Shown here: positions 17,063 through 25,746 of the stretch, piece after piece
How the letters are laid out: every line of letters begins with the position of its first letter
How positions within the stretch are numbered: position 1 is the stretch's first letter
Source: an uncultured Verrucomicrobia subdivision 3 bacterium
GTDB taxonomy: Bacteria > Verrucomicrobiota > Verrucomicrobiia > Limisphaerales > UBA8199
DNA length: 44,717 nucleotides
Assembly (NCBI GenBank): GCA_903913865.1
Contig: CAIWMU010000087.1
Span: 1 to 44,717 of the forward strand
Reading direction: 5' to 3'
Position numbers and translations under genes: made by a program
The notes under the pieces: model-generated
The model's input: the letters and a program-made list of their open reading frames with translations, nothing else
What the model was told of the DNA's origin: nothing
Database searches by the model: none

Positions 17063-18529
17063 TCAACTTACTTTGTCGCGAGCCTCCGCCCGGCGGGCGA
17101 GTTCCCTTGCCATGCCGCTGAAAATGACCGCATGAATGGGGTAGAGAAGATACCAATAAAGCAGCCCGCTCAGCCCGCGGGGGGCGAAGAAGGCGGTTTG
17201 GGACAGGCGCGACATGCCAGTTCCCATCGGTTCGGCCGTAAATTCCAACCAGGCCCGGCCTGGCACCTTCATCTCGGCACGCAGGCGCAGCAAACGTCCC
17301 GGCTCGACCGCTTCCACCCGCCAAAAGTCCACCACGTCACCTACCCGAACATCCTCCGGGTCACGCCGTCCACGGCGCAGTCCGACGCCGCCAATCATCC
17401 GGTCAAGAAATCCCCGCACGCGCCAGGACCAGTCCATGCATAGCCAGCCGGTTGTCCCTCCAAGGCGCACAAAGGTCTGATAAACGGATGCCGCAGAGGC
17501 GTGAACCAGGCGCTGGCGACGCTCCAGAATGAAGCCTTCCAGCGTCGTGAGCACCACGGGGGCAATATCTCCCTGGCTGCTGGACATGGCATCGCTCCAC
17601 GCGGTCTCGACGTGGCCGGTTTCCAGATTGGTCAGGGCCAGTCGCACGGCCGTGGCATAATCCAGCGGCTTGATCTGCGGGAAGAGCCGGAGGGCAATGT
17701 CATCCCTCACGACCACATCGTTGCGCAATCCCTGAATAAGCGGGCGTGCGATCGTCGCTGGCACCGGTGTGACGAGGTGCACCCAGTAGGAGGACAGCCG
17801 GGGAGTGAGCACCGGCACGGGCACCAGCCAGCGCTTAAGGCCGCGGGCTTTCGCATAGCCGCGCAGCAGGTCGCCGTAGGTTAGCACATCCGCTCCGCCG
17901 ATCTCGATGATGCGCCCCGTGCTCTCCGGGGTGTCGAGGGCCGCCACCAGGTAATCGAGGACATTGCGAATGGCGATCGGTTGGGCGCGTGTGTAGAGCC
18001 AGCGCGGGCAGATCATGACCGGGAGGCGCTCTGTCAGGTAACGGATGATTTCAAAGGAGAGGCTGCCGGAGCCCACAATGACCGGGGCCCGGAATTCGGT
18101 CACAGGAACGCCGCTCTCCCTCAGCACGGCACCCGTTTCCTGGCGGGAACGCAGATGACCGGAGAGCGCCGTGTCGGAATCTCCCAAGCCTCCAAGGTAA
18201 ATGATACGCCGCACCCCGGCGGCCTGCGCGGCTGTGGCGAAGTTGCGGGCCGCCAGCACATCGCGCTGCTCGAAGTCCTGTCCCGCCGCCATGCTGTGAA
18301 CCATGTAGAATGCCACTTCCACCCCCTTCATGGCTGCCGGCAGCGTCCCGCTGCGCAGACAATCTCCGGCTACCACCTCTATCTTGTCGAGCCAGGGCCT
18401 CCCTTGCAGCCGCGCGGGATCGCGCGCCAGGCAGCGCACGCGGAAGCCGGCCTCCAGCAGGCGCGGCACGAGCCGTCCGCCGATGTAGCCGGTCGCACCG
18501 GTGACGAGAACTGTTCGAGGCGTTGCCAT
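17063..18529 (-). CDS. SDR-family NAD(P)-binding protein fused to DUF2867
   Basis: A 488-residue protein from ATG 18529 (MATPRTVLVTGATGYIGG). In-frame starts at 18538 and 18619 add 3 or 30 residues; the shortest one opens directly on the Rossmann strand. The N-terminal half is an atypical/extended SDR (NmrA-like): GATGYIGG dinucleotide loop, Asp after the second strand (VVAGDC), and a YLGGLGD segment in place of a classical YxxxK. From about residue 330 the chain is a DUF2867 domain (SRPBCC-like, ILERRQRLVHASAASVYQTF...GWLCMDWSWRVRGFLDRMIGG), with a hydrophobic C-terminal stretch (LSGLLYWYLLYPIHAVIFSGMAREL). This SDR-DUF2867 fusion is known in bacteria, with no settled reaction. The gene is on its own, with no obvious partners. 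Confidence 0.8.
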   Translation of the reverse strand: MATPRTVLVTGATGYIGGRLVPRLLEAGFRVRCLARDPARLQGRPWLDKIEVVAGDCLRSGTLPAAMKGVEVAFYMVHSMAAGQDFEQRDVLAARNFATAAQAAGVRRIIYLGGLGDSDTALSGHLRSRQETGAVLRESGVPVTEFRAPVIVGSGSLSFEIIRYLTERLPVMICPRWLYTRAQPIAIRNVLDYLVAALDTPESTGRIIEIGGADVLTYGDLLRGYAKARGLKRWLVPVPVLTPRLSSYWVHLVTPVPATIARPLIQGLRNDVVVRDDIALRLFPQIKPLDYATAVRLALTNLETGHVETAWSDAMSSSQGDIAPVVLTTLEGFILERRQRLVHASAASVYQTFVRLGGTTGWLCMDWSWRVRGFLDRMIGGVGLRRGRRDPEDVRVGDVVDFWRVEAVEPGRLLRLRAEMKVPGRAWLEFTAEPMGTGMSRLSQTAFFAPRGLSGLLYWYLLYPIHAVIFSGMARELARRAEARDKVS

Positions 18530-18956
18530 GATAACCATACTGACCAAGTGGAGGGTGACGGAAAGTGGGGCCGAGTCAACGCAATGTGGCCGTCGTGGAG
18601 CTGTAACCCGAAGCCACACCGTTCCCTGGCGCGGCCAGATCCATTTCGCCTGCCGGACTACGCGCCCCAGGGTGTTTTCCCGACGCCAACATCACGATTT
18701 GCAGGTGATCTGTCCTTAGCCCGACGGTATGTTCGAGTGGCCACGCCGTCCAAGGCATGCGGGAAATCAAACTCAGCGCCAACATCAGAATGATCCGCCG
18801 GGTCCCGTCAGTCCGCGCCCGACGCATTTGCCCAATCTGACTCCTAATGCGTTGTGGATGGCAGAATCGGAAGGTTTTGGGATGCTCCTAAATTTGCTGG
18901 CCTGTCTGGTGCATCGGGCGCTTTACTCCCGGCATGGAGCTTGATTTCATGTGCCC
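18530..18956. other. Intergenic region without a supported gene
   Basis: These 427 bases separate the divergent SDR and nitrilase-like genes. Short open frames occur on both strands (for example plus 18729-18944), but they have no ribosome site, signal or recognisable motif. Promoters for both genes should be here; I saw no box pair worth naming. Confidence 0.4.
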
Positions 18957-19973
18957 ATGACATCCTTTTCAGCACCCCGCACCTCACGCGTCAGCCGGCG
19001 TTCTGCCATCCGCCTTGCTGCGCAGGTAGCCAGTGTGGCGGCTCTGGCGCGATTGCCAGCGATCGGGGAGCCGCCCAAGCAGGATCCTGCACCTCAAACC
19101 CCGGGTGCAAGCGCGGCGCCGGAGCAGAAATTCAGGGTTGCGACCTGCCAGTTCCCGGTCAGTGGCAAGCCTGTCGAAAATGCGAGGCATGTGCGGGACT
19201 TCATGCATCAGGCGGCGGCAGCAGGGGCGCATCTGTTGCACACGTCGGAGGCAGCGCTCTCCGGTTATCCTGGCACCGATCTCCCGTCGTTCGAAGGGTA
19301 TGATTGGGAACAGTTGCGTGCGGAGACATCGGAACTGCGGAAGGTGGCGAGAGCCCTGAACCTGTGGCTGGTGCTTGGCTCCGCGCATTTTTTGGATTCG
19401 ACGACCAAACCCACAAACTGCCTCTACCTGATCGATCCTGAGGGCCAGATCGCGGATCGATACGACAAATGTTTCTGCACCTCGACCGATCACAAGCATT
19501 ATTCCTCCGGCAACCGACTGGTCACTCGAACGATTCGGGGGGTGACGATCGGATTGGCGATCTGCTATGACGTCTGCTGGCCGCAGCTCTACATCGGCTA
19601 CCGCGAACGGGGTGCGAGCGTGATGATCCATTCCTTCCACAACGCACGATCCCGGGGTCCGAACTGCCTGGACATGCTGAATGTCCGGCAGGTGCCAACG
19701 CGCTGTGCAGACAACCGCATGTGGGCCGTATGTAACAACTCGGCACAGCCGTATTCCCATTGGGGCTCGTTCATCGCCCGCCCGGATGCCACCATCCCGA
19801 AGCAATTGGAAATCAACCGCCCGGGCATGCTGGTACACGATTTTCCGGACGGTCTCTCCCAGGGGGGGTGGTATCACAACCATCAACCCATGCGAAAGCG
19901 TGACGACGAAATCATGAGCTGGGGCAAGCCGAGCCAGCACCTGCGGCAGATGGATGGTCAGGCCGAGCCGTGA
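18957..19973 (+). CDS. Tat-exported carbon-nitrogen hydrolase (nitrilase superfamily)
   Basis: A 338-residue protein from ATG 18957; a GTG two codons upstream is also possible. The N-terminus is a twin-arginine signal (SRRSAIRLAAQVASVAALA), implying folding before export. Residues 59-330 form a nitrilase-superfamily alpha-beta-beta-alpha domain with the full catalytic set: Glu98 (TSEAALSGYP), Lys171 (RYDKCF) and Cys203 (LAICYDVCWP). The family hydrolyses amides or carbamoyl groups; most members are cytoplasmic. The substrate cannot be read from the sequence. The GC-rich upstream gap holds no partner gene, so it appears monocistronic. Confidence 0.85.
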   Translation: MTSFSAPRTSRVSRRSAIRLAAQVASVAALARLPAIGEPPKQDPAPQTPGASAAPEQKFRVATCQFPVSGKPVENARHVRDFMHQAAAAGAHLLHTSEAALSGYPGTDLPSFEGYDWEQLRAETSELRKVARALNLWLVLGSAHFLDSTTKPTNCLYLIDPEGQIADRYDKCFCTSTDHKHYSSGNRLVTRTIRGVTIGLAICYDVCWPQLYIGYRERGASVMIHSFHNARSRGPNCLDMLNVRQVPTRCADNRMWAVCNNSAQPYSHWGSFIARPDATIPKQLEINRPGMLVHDFPDGLSQGGWYHNHQPMRKRDDEIMSWGKPSQHLRQMDGQAEP

Positions 19974-20227
19974 CCGGGGGGCTTTGGATCGGCTGCACCC
20001 CGAAAAAGGGGCTCGCGACGTGTATGAATGCCTCAGTGACCAGGGTGGAGATGGGGGGCCTCGTTATCGTAGAAACTTTTAGCTGAGCCTCATGCTTTGT
20101 GGTGGTTTCGACGATCTGCATCAGGCCACGGTCTTCCAGCCCGGTCTCACTAGTCATGGGCAGCGGCAATCGTTGGTTGGCCGGTGAGACGACTTGGTGA
20201 TTCGGATGGACCGCGCATGGGTTGGCC

Positions 20228-22108
20228 CTATTGGGAAGTGGACTGAGCCGGCATGGCCTCGAGGTAAACCGTGCCGTTGGAATCCGTCCCGCCCTCAGAA
20301 CGGATGGCGGCCCGGATTTCGTATTTCGTTCCGGGGTGAAGCGCGTTCAATTCAAGGGTGTAGGTGTTGGCCTCGCTGGCTGTTCCGGTGACGCCACGAT
20401 GGGTGTCTGTGGAAACCGGCCTGCCGTTCGCGAGCAGTTCAACCCGCTGGATGCCGAGCCGGTGGGCGCCATGGGCGTAACGGAATGTGGTCACATATTT
20501 CCCGATGCCGGTCAGTTGCGATGTGATATCCCAGGAGCGCTGAGCGTATTGTTCAGTGACCTCCCGGGGTGTCCATTTGCCGACCGGCTGCATTGTGTGG
20601 TAATGGATGCCCATCTGGCGGAGACGCGGCAACTGGGCGTTCAGTCGTTTATGGAAGGCAGGCCAATCGCTGTTCGTGGCGGGTGACCAGGCGCGCTCTG
20701 CGATCGAAAGCAGCCGGGGAAACAATTGCCGGTCGACCCGCGCGGGCTCCCGGTCAATGTGGGACCAGAAGTTGGCCTGCAAACCGAGGATGTGCCCGGA
20801 AAGGGAGGGAGAGAGCCCGGCTACGGGATCGAAGGAGTAGGCTCTTTCCGCGCTAATGGCCTCGTAGGAGTAATCGAAATAGCAATGGCTGGTAGGCGAC
20901 ATCACAGCGTCATGGCCGGACTGGGTGGCCTCGCGAGCGCCGCCAATCCAATCCATGACGGCTGCATTCGGCGCGAGTCCACCCTGGAGGATTTCGCTCC
21001 AGCCAACCAGACGTCGGCCTTTGGCGTTGATGTGTTTCTCGATGCGCCGGAGGAAGTAGCTTTGGAGCTCGTGCTCGTTCTTGAGCCCTTCGGCCTTGAT
21101 GCGGGCCTGGCATTTTGGGCAGGTCTTCCAGCGTTCCTTGGGAGCTTCGTCGCCGCCGACATGTATGAATTGCGAGGGAAAGATCTCCACCACCTCATCG
21201 ATGACCTCCTGGAGGAGTCTGAAGGTGTCGTCATTACCGGCACAGAGGATGTCCGAGGTAATATCGGGGCCTTTGGCGAAGGGGAAGATGATGTCGGGGA
21301 TCTTGCCGCGACAGGACAGTTCGGGGTGGCAAACCAGAAGGGCGAGGCTATGTCCGGGCATTTCGATTTCAGGGACAATGGTTACACCCCGCAAAGAGGC
21401 GTAGGCGACCAGTTCCCGCAGCTCTGCCTGCGTGTAGGAACCCTGATGTGATTGGGGTTCGTTGAATTTGGGAGAGAACCGGGCGCCTTGATATGAGAGC
21501 TCGGGATGCTTCCTGATTTCGACGCGCCAGCCCTGATCGTCGGTGAGGTGGAGGTGCAGCACGTTGAGTTTGTGGAAGGCGATCCGGTCGATGGTTTTCC
21601 TGAGGTAGTCCAAGGATTGGAAGGTACGGGAACAGTCGAGCATCAGGCCGCGCCAGGCGAAGCGGGGCTGGTCGGTGATGGAAAGGCAGTGGATATTTGC
21701 CGGCAGTGTTTTTTGGGGAATGGCCTGGCGCAGAGTCTGGAGGCCATGGTAAAGGCCCGTGGGGGAACCTCCAATGAGGGTGATGCGGTCGGCGGTGATG
21801 TCGAGGCGGTAGGCTTCTGCGGGTAGATCAGGTTCGGCGGCCAGATGAATGGCATTGACCATACCGGAGCCGGTGCGAGCGCTGCGGATACCCAGTTGGG
21901 CGGCGGCGAGCTCGCCCACGGGGGCGAGGTCCCTGGCGCAGTCAATGGTCGTGTCGGCCGAAAGAGTAAACGAGCCGGGCAACAGCTGAACCTGCACGGG
22001 CTGGGGAACGAACTGAGGTGGTGGGGCATCAGCCGGTTCCGTGGATGCGCTTACAGCGTGGGCAAGAAAGAGGACAGCCAGTTGGAATGGGAGGATGTGG
22101 AATTGCAT
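20228..22108 (-). CDS. GH20 beta-N-acetylhexosaminidase, secreted
   Basis: A 626-residue protein from ATG 22108, which opens a signal peptide (MQFHILPFQLAVLFLAHAVSA). An in-frame start at 22198 would run into the preceding gene. The N-terminal GH20b domain occupies about 30-150. The GH20 barrel follows with RGLMLDCSR, LHLHLTDDQGWR and the catalytic Asp-Glu pair in HVGGDEAPKERW (Asp290 and Glu291). A substrate-lining Trp/Asp segment (WIGGAREA) is also present. A C-terminal beta domain (about 520-620) resembles carbohydrate-binding appendages. The enzyme removes terminal GlcNAc/GalNAc by substrate-assisted catalysis and is periplasmic or outside the cell. It starts 31 bases after the UroD-like gene on the same strand. 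Confidence 0.92.
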   Translation of the reverse strand: MQFHILPFQLAVLFLAHAVSASTEPADAPPPQFVPQPVQVQLLPGSFTLSADTTIDCARDLAPVGELAAAQLGIRSARTGSGMVNAIHLAAEPDLPAEAYRLDITADRITLIGGSPTGLYHGLQTLRQAIPQKTLPANIHCLSITDQPRFAWRGLMLDCSRTFQSLDYLRKTIDRIAFHKLNVLHLHLTDDQGWRVEIRKHPELSYQGARFSPKFNEPQSHQGSYTQAELRELVAYASLRGVTIVPEIEMPGHSLALLVCHPELSCRGKIPDIIFPFAKGPDITSDILCAGNDDTFRLLQEVIDEVVEIFPSQFIHVGGDEAPKERWKTCPKCQARIKAEGLKNEHELQSYFLRRIEKHINAKGRRLVGWSEILQGGLAPNAAVMDWIGGAREATQSGHDAVMSPTSHCYFDYSYEAISAERAYSFDPVAGLSPSLSGHILGLQANFWSHIDREPARVDRQLFPRLLSIAERAWSPATNSDWPAFHKRLNAQLPRLRQMGIHYHTMQPVGKWTPREVTEQYAQRSWDITSQLTGIGKYVTTFRYAHGAHRLGIQRVELLANGRPVSTDTHRGVTGTASEANTYTLELNALHPGTKYEIRAAIRSEGGTDSNGTVYLEAMPAQSTSQ

Positions 22109-22139
22109 TGGACTACGTACCAGATGTGGTGAAATCTGA

Positions 22140-23201
22140 CTAGGACCCGGTTGACATGCTGGTGGGATGGATGTCCTGTGCCTGCCTGGCAGCGGCAATC
22201 AAGGCATGGAGATTGGCAGCGGGCGTTTCCACCGCCAGAGTGCAGCCGGAACTCAGGACCAGGCGTTGATGCCCGGCGTGTCTGGCTGCCGCGATGATCC
22301 GGAGAGACTCTGCGCGTACGCTTTCGGGTGTTCCCTGGGCAAGGACGGACACCGGATCGATATTGCCCCACAGCGCGACCTCCGGGCCAACCACTCGACA
22401 GGCCTCTGCCATGGATACGGCGTGGTCGAGTTCGAGCACGTCGGCGCCGGAGGTTTTCATGAATGGCAGTATGGGCCTCGCATTGCCGCAGATGTGGAGG
22501 GAAACCGTTTTGCCCGTGGCGGCCTGCATGCACTTGATGAGTTGCCGTTCCGCCGGCAGAGCGATTTCCTGATAAAGGTCCGGCCCCAGCAATCCCGCTG
22601 GGGAATCGCCGCCGCTGAGCATGTGCGCCCCCGCGCGGCTGAGCGCCGATCCGTAGGCCAGGGCATAATCGGAACAGCGCGCCATTAACGCCTCCACGAA
22701 CGGCGGGTCGTCGTAGACTTTTAGCATGATTTCGTTGATGCCCATCAGCGCTGCGGCGAGCGAGAGGGGATACTGGTCAAAGCACGCGACAATAAACACG
22801 TCCTGGCCTAATACCTCCACCACCCGCACAAGGGCCTCCAGCATGAGGGGGTAGCGGCCCTGCGACGAGGGGTTCGGAGCGGGAATGCGGTCGATGTCGG
22901 CCGCGGATCGAATCATCGGCTCGTCCAGCCCGCCGAAGGGCTGATTATCCGCGAGTGGGCCGACTCTGGCACCCATGGCCTCGGCGCTGATCCAGGTCTC
23001 GGCCGAGAGCCAGACGGCATCCGGTTTGAACATTTCGTAATAGCGGATTACCGATTCCGCCAATATTTTAGCGTCGGTCGTGTATTGGCGAAGAGTATAG
23101 CCCGCGAGACCCGCGCAATAATGGACGGCGAGCGGGCCGGTGGGGATGCGTGGGGTGGGAAGCCCACGCAGTGCGGCGGTGACGAGTTGCTTGGAGGTCA
23201 T
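22140..23201 (-). CDS. Uroporphyrinogen decarboxylase/MtaA-type (UroD fold) protein
   Basis: A 353-residue cytoplasmic TIM-barrel protein of the URO-D family. LHICGN gives His236 and Cys238, and LVLSSGC gives Cys320. This His-X-Cys...Cys zinc set marks MtaA/CmuA-type cobamide methyltransferases rather than true haem-pathway HemE enzymes. Other family segments are visible (VACFDQYPLS, LSGGDSPAGLLGP, LWGNIDP). Methyl transfer from an O-methyl or methylamine substrate to a corrinoid carrier is the expected type of chemistry, but no corrinoid-binding protein is seen in the window. It lies between the AraC regulator gene and the GH20 gene on the same strand and is probably cotranscribed with GH20. 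Confidence 0.82.
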   Translation of the reverse strand: MTSKQLVTAALRGLPTPRIPTGPLAVHYCAGLAGYTLRQYTTDAKILAESVIRYYEMFKPDAVWLSAETWISAEAMGARVGPLADNQPFGGLDEPMIRSAADIDRIPAPNPSSQGRYPLMLEALVRVVEVLGQDVFIVACFDQYPLSLAAALMGINEIMLKVYDDPPFVEALMARCSDYALAYGSALSRAGAHMLSGGDSPAGLLGPDLYQEIALPAERQLIKCMQAATGKTVSLHICGNARPILPFMKTSGADVLELDHAVSMAEACRVVGPEVALWGNIDPVSVLAQGTPESVRAESLRIIAAARHAGHQRLVLSSGCTLAVETPAANLHALIAAARQAQDIHPTSMSTGS

Positions 23202-23237
23202 GATAGTCTGTCGGATGGGTTACTGCTGCGGGCTGCG

Positions 23238-23458
23238 TCATTGCGACTGGCCGCAGTAGAAGAACTGGTTGTGATTGTTCGTCGGCGAGTCGGGGGGCAT
23301 GAAGGCGCCGTTGGCGTCGGGCATGCATTTTTCACGCGCGGCTTCTCGTTGGGATACCGGCCGTGGGGGATGATCCTGACATTCTCCTTCTGCGGGAGGC
23401 CGGGGATGTCCTCTGGCTTCATTTCTGGCAGGAGATTCTTAATCGCGTTATGGATCAT
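23238..23458 (-). pseudogene. Possible small gene remnant between AraC and UroD genes
   Basis: The 288-base gap between the regulator and the UroD-like gene has protein-like stretches in two minus-strand frames. One runs from 23458 (PEMKPEDIPGLPQKENVRIIPHG...). Another ends at TGA 23238-23240 and includes a 28-residue run from ATG 23324 rich in Asn, Pro and Phe (PTNNHNQFFYCGQSQ). Neither makes a complete protein, which suggests a frameshifted or decayed gene. I recognise no family. Confidence 0.25.
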
Positions 23459-23489
23459 CCGAGGATTTCAGATGGGTCAAAAAGGGACT

Positions 23490-24392
23490 TCATTCAGCGA
23501 TCGTGCGCTTCCTTGATCGCATGGAGTTGGCCCGATATTTGGTTGGGGTCATCCCGAAGTGATGACGGAAACAGCGGCTGAAGTAGTTGGCGTCGAGCCA
23601 GCCCGCCATTGCCCCGACTTCACCAACCCCGATGTCGTCGCGCCGCAGGAGGGTGGTGGCCAACTCGAGTCGTCTGCGAGTCAGATAGGCCATGGGGGGG
23701 AGACCAACCACCTCGCGGAACAGGCGCACAAAGTAGGTGGGCTCGACGTGGGCATGGGCGGAAAGAGTGGCGAGGGTCCACGGATCGGCGGGTGCATCGT
23801 CGATGAGTTTCAAGGCGGATGCGACCGCCCGATGTGACTTAGAGTGGTTCTTTTCTGAATCAACTGTGACATTTCTTGCGAGGACACTGAGCACCTGCAC
23901 CAGAAGGCCAAGGTGGTCTCCGAAATGGCTCCGGAAGTCCTCTTTTGCGAGGGCACAAAGTTCGTCCAGAAGCCTGCGACACGGGGCAAACTCTTCTGGA
24001 GGGAGATGGACCGCAACCATTCCATGCTGTTTAGCTGACAATGGAATGGCCCAGAGCAGACGGCCCAGAAAAGGATCGTCCGCCATCCAGTTCAATTCAC
24101 GTCCGAGCAGCGTGGTATCGAAGCAGCAATTGTAGAGGGATAGGTTCTTTGCCTCGGCATATCCGTGCCATGCACCGGGGCGGAACAGGAAGACATCGCC
24201 CGACCCCGCGCGGGAGTCGCCGAGGATGCTGTGGTGGAGGCAGGATCCATTTGTGATGGCGGCGATCTCCACAAACTCATGGTCGTGAATTCTGTAATTG
24301 CCGTGTACGGGGTTGAACTTCGCGACGATCCGGCGGACCGATTGATGGTAATTGGTCCAGCCAATTTGCTTCGGGAGTGGCTGGTGTATCAT
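23490..24392 (-). CDS. AraC-family transcriptional regulator
   Basis: A 300-residue regulator. The N-terminal part is a cupin-like sensor ([25 protein letters not shown]). The C-terminal 100 residues hold the two helix-turn-helix motifs of the AraC/XylS family ([39 protein letters not shown], then [32 protein letters not shown]). Such proteins usually bind a sugar and activate catabolic genes. It is transcribed divergently from the pseudopilin gene that opens the ten-gene glycan cluster, with 119 bases between the starts. Control of that cluster, and perhaps of the UroD-GH20 pair downstream, is inferred from position. Confidence 0.88.
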   Translation of the reverse strand: MIHQPLPKQIGWTNYHQSVRRIVAKFNPVHGNYRIHDHEFVEIAAITNGSCLHHSILGDSRAGSGDVFLFRPGAWHGYAEAKNLSLYNCCFDTTLLGRELNWMADDPFLGRLLWAIPLSAKQHGMVAVHLPPEEFAPCRRLLDELCALAKEDFRSHFGDHLGLLVQVLSVLARNVTVDSEKNHSKSHRAVASALKLIDDAPADPWTLATLSAHAHVEPTYFVRLFREVVGLPPMAYLTRRRLELATTLLRRDDIGVGEVGAMAGWLDANYFSRCFRHHFGMTPTKYRANSMRSRKRTIAE

Positions 24393-24511
24393 GTGCGAAA
24401 ACTAAGGCACATTCATGCGCTGCTCAATCGAAATTTCAATTTTGTGCTAAAGAAAGCCAAGGGTGTCCTAACGTTCCCGGCCCTGGTTTGCTAAAGTATT
24501 GGGACACAGCC
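24393..24511. promoter_or_regulatory. Divergent control region with an 8-base direct repeat
   Basis: This AT-richer gap separates the AraC gene and the pseudopilin gene. TGCTAAAG occurs at 24445-24452 and again at 24489-24496, 44 bases apart (about four helical turns), in the same orientation. This spacing would suit direct-repeat binding by an AraC-type dimer. A small palindrome GAAATTTC lies at about 24430-24437. No convincing -35/-10 pair was seen, which would fit an activator-dependent promoter. Confidence 0.35.
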
Positions 24512-25369
24512 ATGAATCAGGATATGAAATCAGACCATCAGACAGCTGCTCCGCGTGCCTTTACGCTGATAGAGTTGCTGGTTGTGATTGCCATCATCGC
24601 GATCCTCGCCGCCATGCTGTTGCCGGCGCTCAACAAGGCCAAAGAGAAGGCCAAGACCATCAGTTGCCTCAGCAACCTGAAGCAGATTTCACTTGGTTCT
24701 GCCATGTATATCAATGACAGCCAGGGCACCCTTCATCCGCTCTACTTTCAGAAAGGCAGCCCGTTCATGCCATCCGAATTCAAATATGACACCAACTCCT
24801 ACGTGGTGCTGGATCCGGATAATTTCTGGTGGCAGGACCAGCTGCGGGCCAAGGGGTATTGTCCAGCGAAGGAGGTCTATAACTGTCCGACCGAGGCGCA
24901 GCAACTGGCCGGCGCGGTCAACGTGAACCACTCGCTGGGCATCGGGATGAACTGGCAGGAGTCGGCGACAATCGCTGCGAGCGGACAGTCATCCATTCCC
25001 TGGGTCAAGGAGATGATGGTCAAAACTCCCAGCACCTTTGTCATTTTTGCGGATGCCGGGGCCGTTACCTCCTCCACGGCTGGTGATCCCAACGCGGACA
25101 ACTGGGTGCCCGATTACGCTCTGGATAACGCCGCAGCCAGATATTCGGGTCAGGGCATTGGCTACTTTCGCACCCCAAGCGATACGGGCACTTATCTGGT
25201 GGGCTACCGTTCCGTGCCGCGTCATGGCAGGCGGGTCAATTTCGGATTCTTCGATGGCCATGCCGAAAACACAAAGAACAGCAAGGCGGGCTATCAGTTT
25301 TACAATCCCGGGTATTACAACGTCGGTGCCCCGCAACCGGCGGCTGCCTGGTGGGCCAGGAACCACTGA
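24512..25369 (+). CDS. PVC-type pseudopilin (type II secretion/type IV pilin-like)
   Basis: A 285-residue protein from ATG 24512. After a 16-residue charged leader comes the type III signal A^[28 protein letters not shown], with Phe17 as the expected first mature residue and Glu21 as the conserved Glu+5. The LLPAL motif in the helix is typical of PVC prepilin-like proteins. The globular part includes CLSNLKQI and ends with the family tail [17 protein letters not shown]. It should be cleaved by a prepilin peptidase and held in the inner membrane or assembled into a short pseudopilus. It is the first gene of the glycan-degradation cluster, 47 bases before the small lipoprotein gene. Confidence 0.9.
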   Translation: MNQDMKSDHQTAAPRAFTLIELLVVIAIIAILAAMLLPALNKAKEKAKTISCLSNLKQISLGSAMYINDSQGTLHPLYFQKGSPFMPSEFKYDTNSYVVLDPDNFWWQDQLRAKGYCPAKEVYNCPTEAQQLAGAVNVNHSLGIGMNWQESATIAASGQSSIPWVKEMMVKTPSTFVIFADAGAVTSSTAGDPNADNWVPDYALDNAAARYSGQGIGYFRTPSDTGTYLVGYRSVPRHGRRVNFGFFDGHAENTKNSKAGYQFYNPGYYNVGAPQPAAAWWARNH

Positions 25370-25416
25370 CCAGGCGACACACCTCGGACACCAGGAGCAC
25401 GAAGCCAACTCTTACG

Positions 25417-25686
25417 ATGAAAACACCCTCGCTGTTCTTTTTGATTTGCACCCTGGCGGTTTGCGGGTGCGGAAAAAAGAGCGGACAACATTCCGGCGAG
25501 GCAACGATGTTTGAGCTGAATCAGGCTTTGTCGATCATGTCCATGGGTGGAAAGCACCCTCCCGCGAACGTCAATGACCTGACGAATTTCCCCTCGCTGC
25601 ATGGAAAATCTCTACCAAAGCCACCTGTGGGCCAGAAGCTGGTAATAGATCCTTCACAGGGTCGGGTCGTGTTTGTGGATCAATAG
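25417..25686 (+). CDS. Small lipoprotein
   Basis: An 89-residue protein with a lipoprotein-like leader (MKTPSLFFLICTLAVCGCGKK; the second Cys, after Gly, fits the lipobox best). The rest is a short soluble segment (NVNDLTNFPSLHGKSLPKPPVGQKLVIDPSQGRVVFVDQ). Similar short proteins accompany pseudopilin genes in this phylum, and the Asp-Leu-Thr-Asn/Pro-rich end resembles the globular tail of pseudopilins. Function is unknown. It lies between the pseudopilin gene and the repeat-protein gene with gaps of 47 and 60 bases, consistent with one transcript. Confidence 0.7.
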   Translation: MKTPSLFFLICTLAVCGCGKKSGQHSGEATMFELNQALSIMSMGGKHPPANVNDLTNFPSLHGKSLPKPPVGQKLVIDPSQGRVVFVDQ

Positions 25687-25746
25687 CAACGAGGGCAGTC
25701 GATACCAACCTCATCCGAAACCAAAAACAAAGTAGTAATAACCAAC

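Noticed and set aside
18984-19940. 318-residue minus-strand open frame
   Set aside because: It is antisense to the nitrilase-superfamily gene, where Glu, Lys and Cys are all in place.
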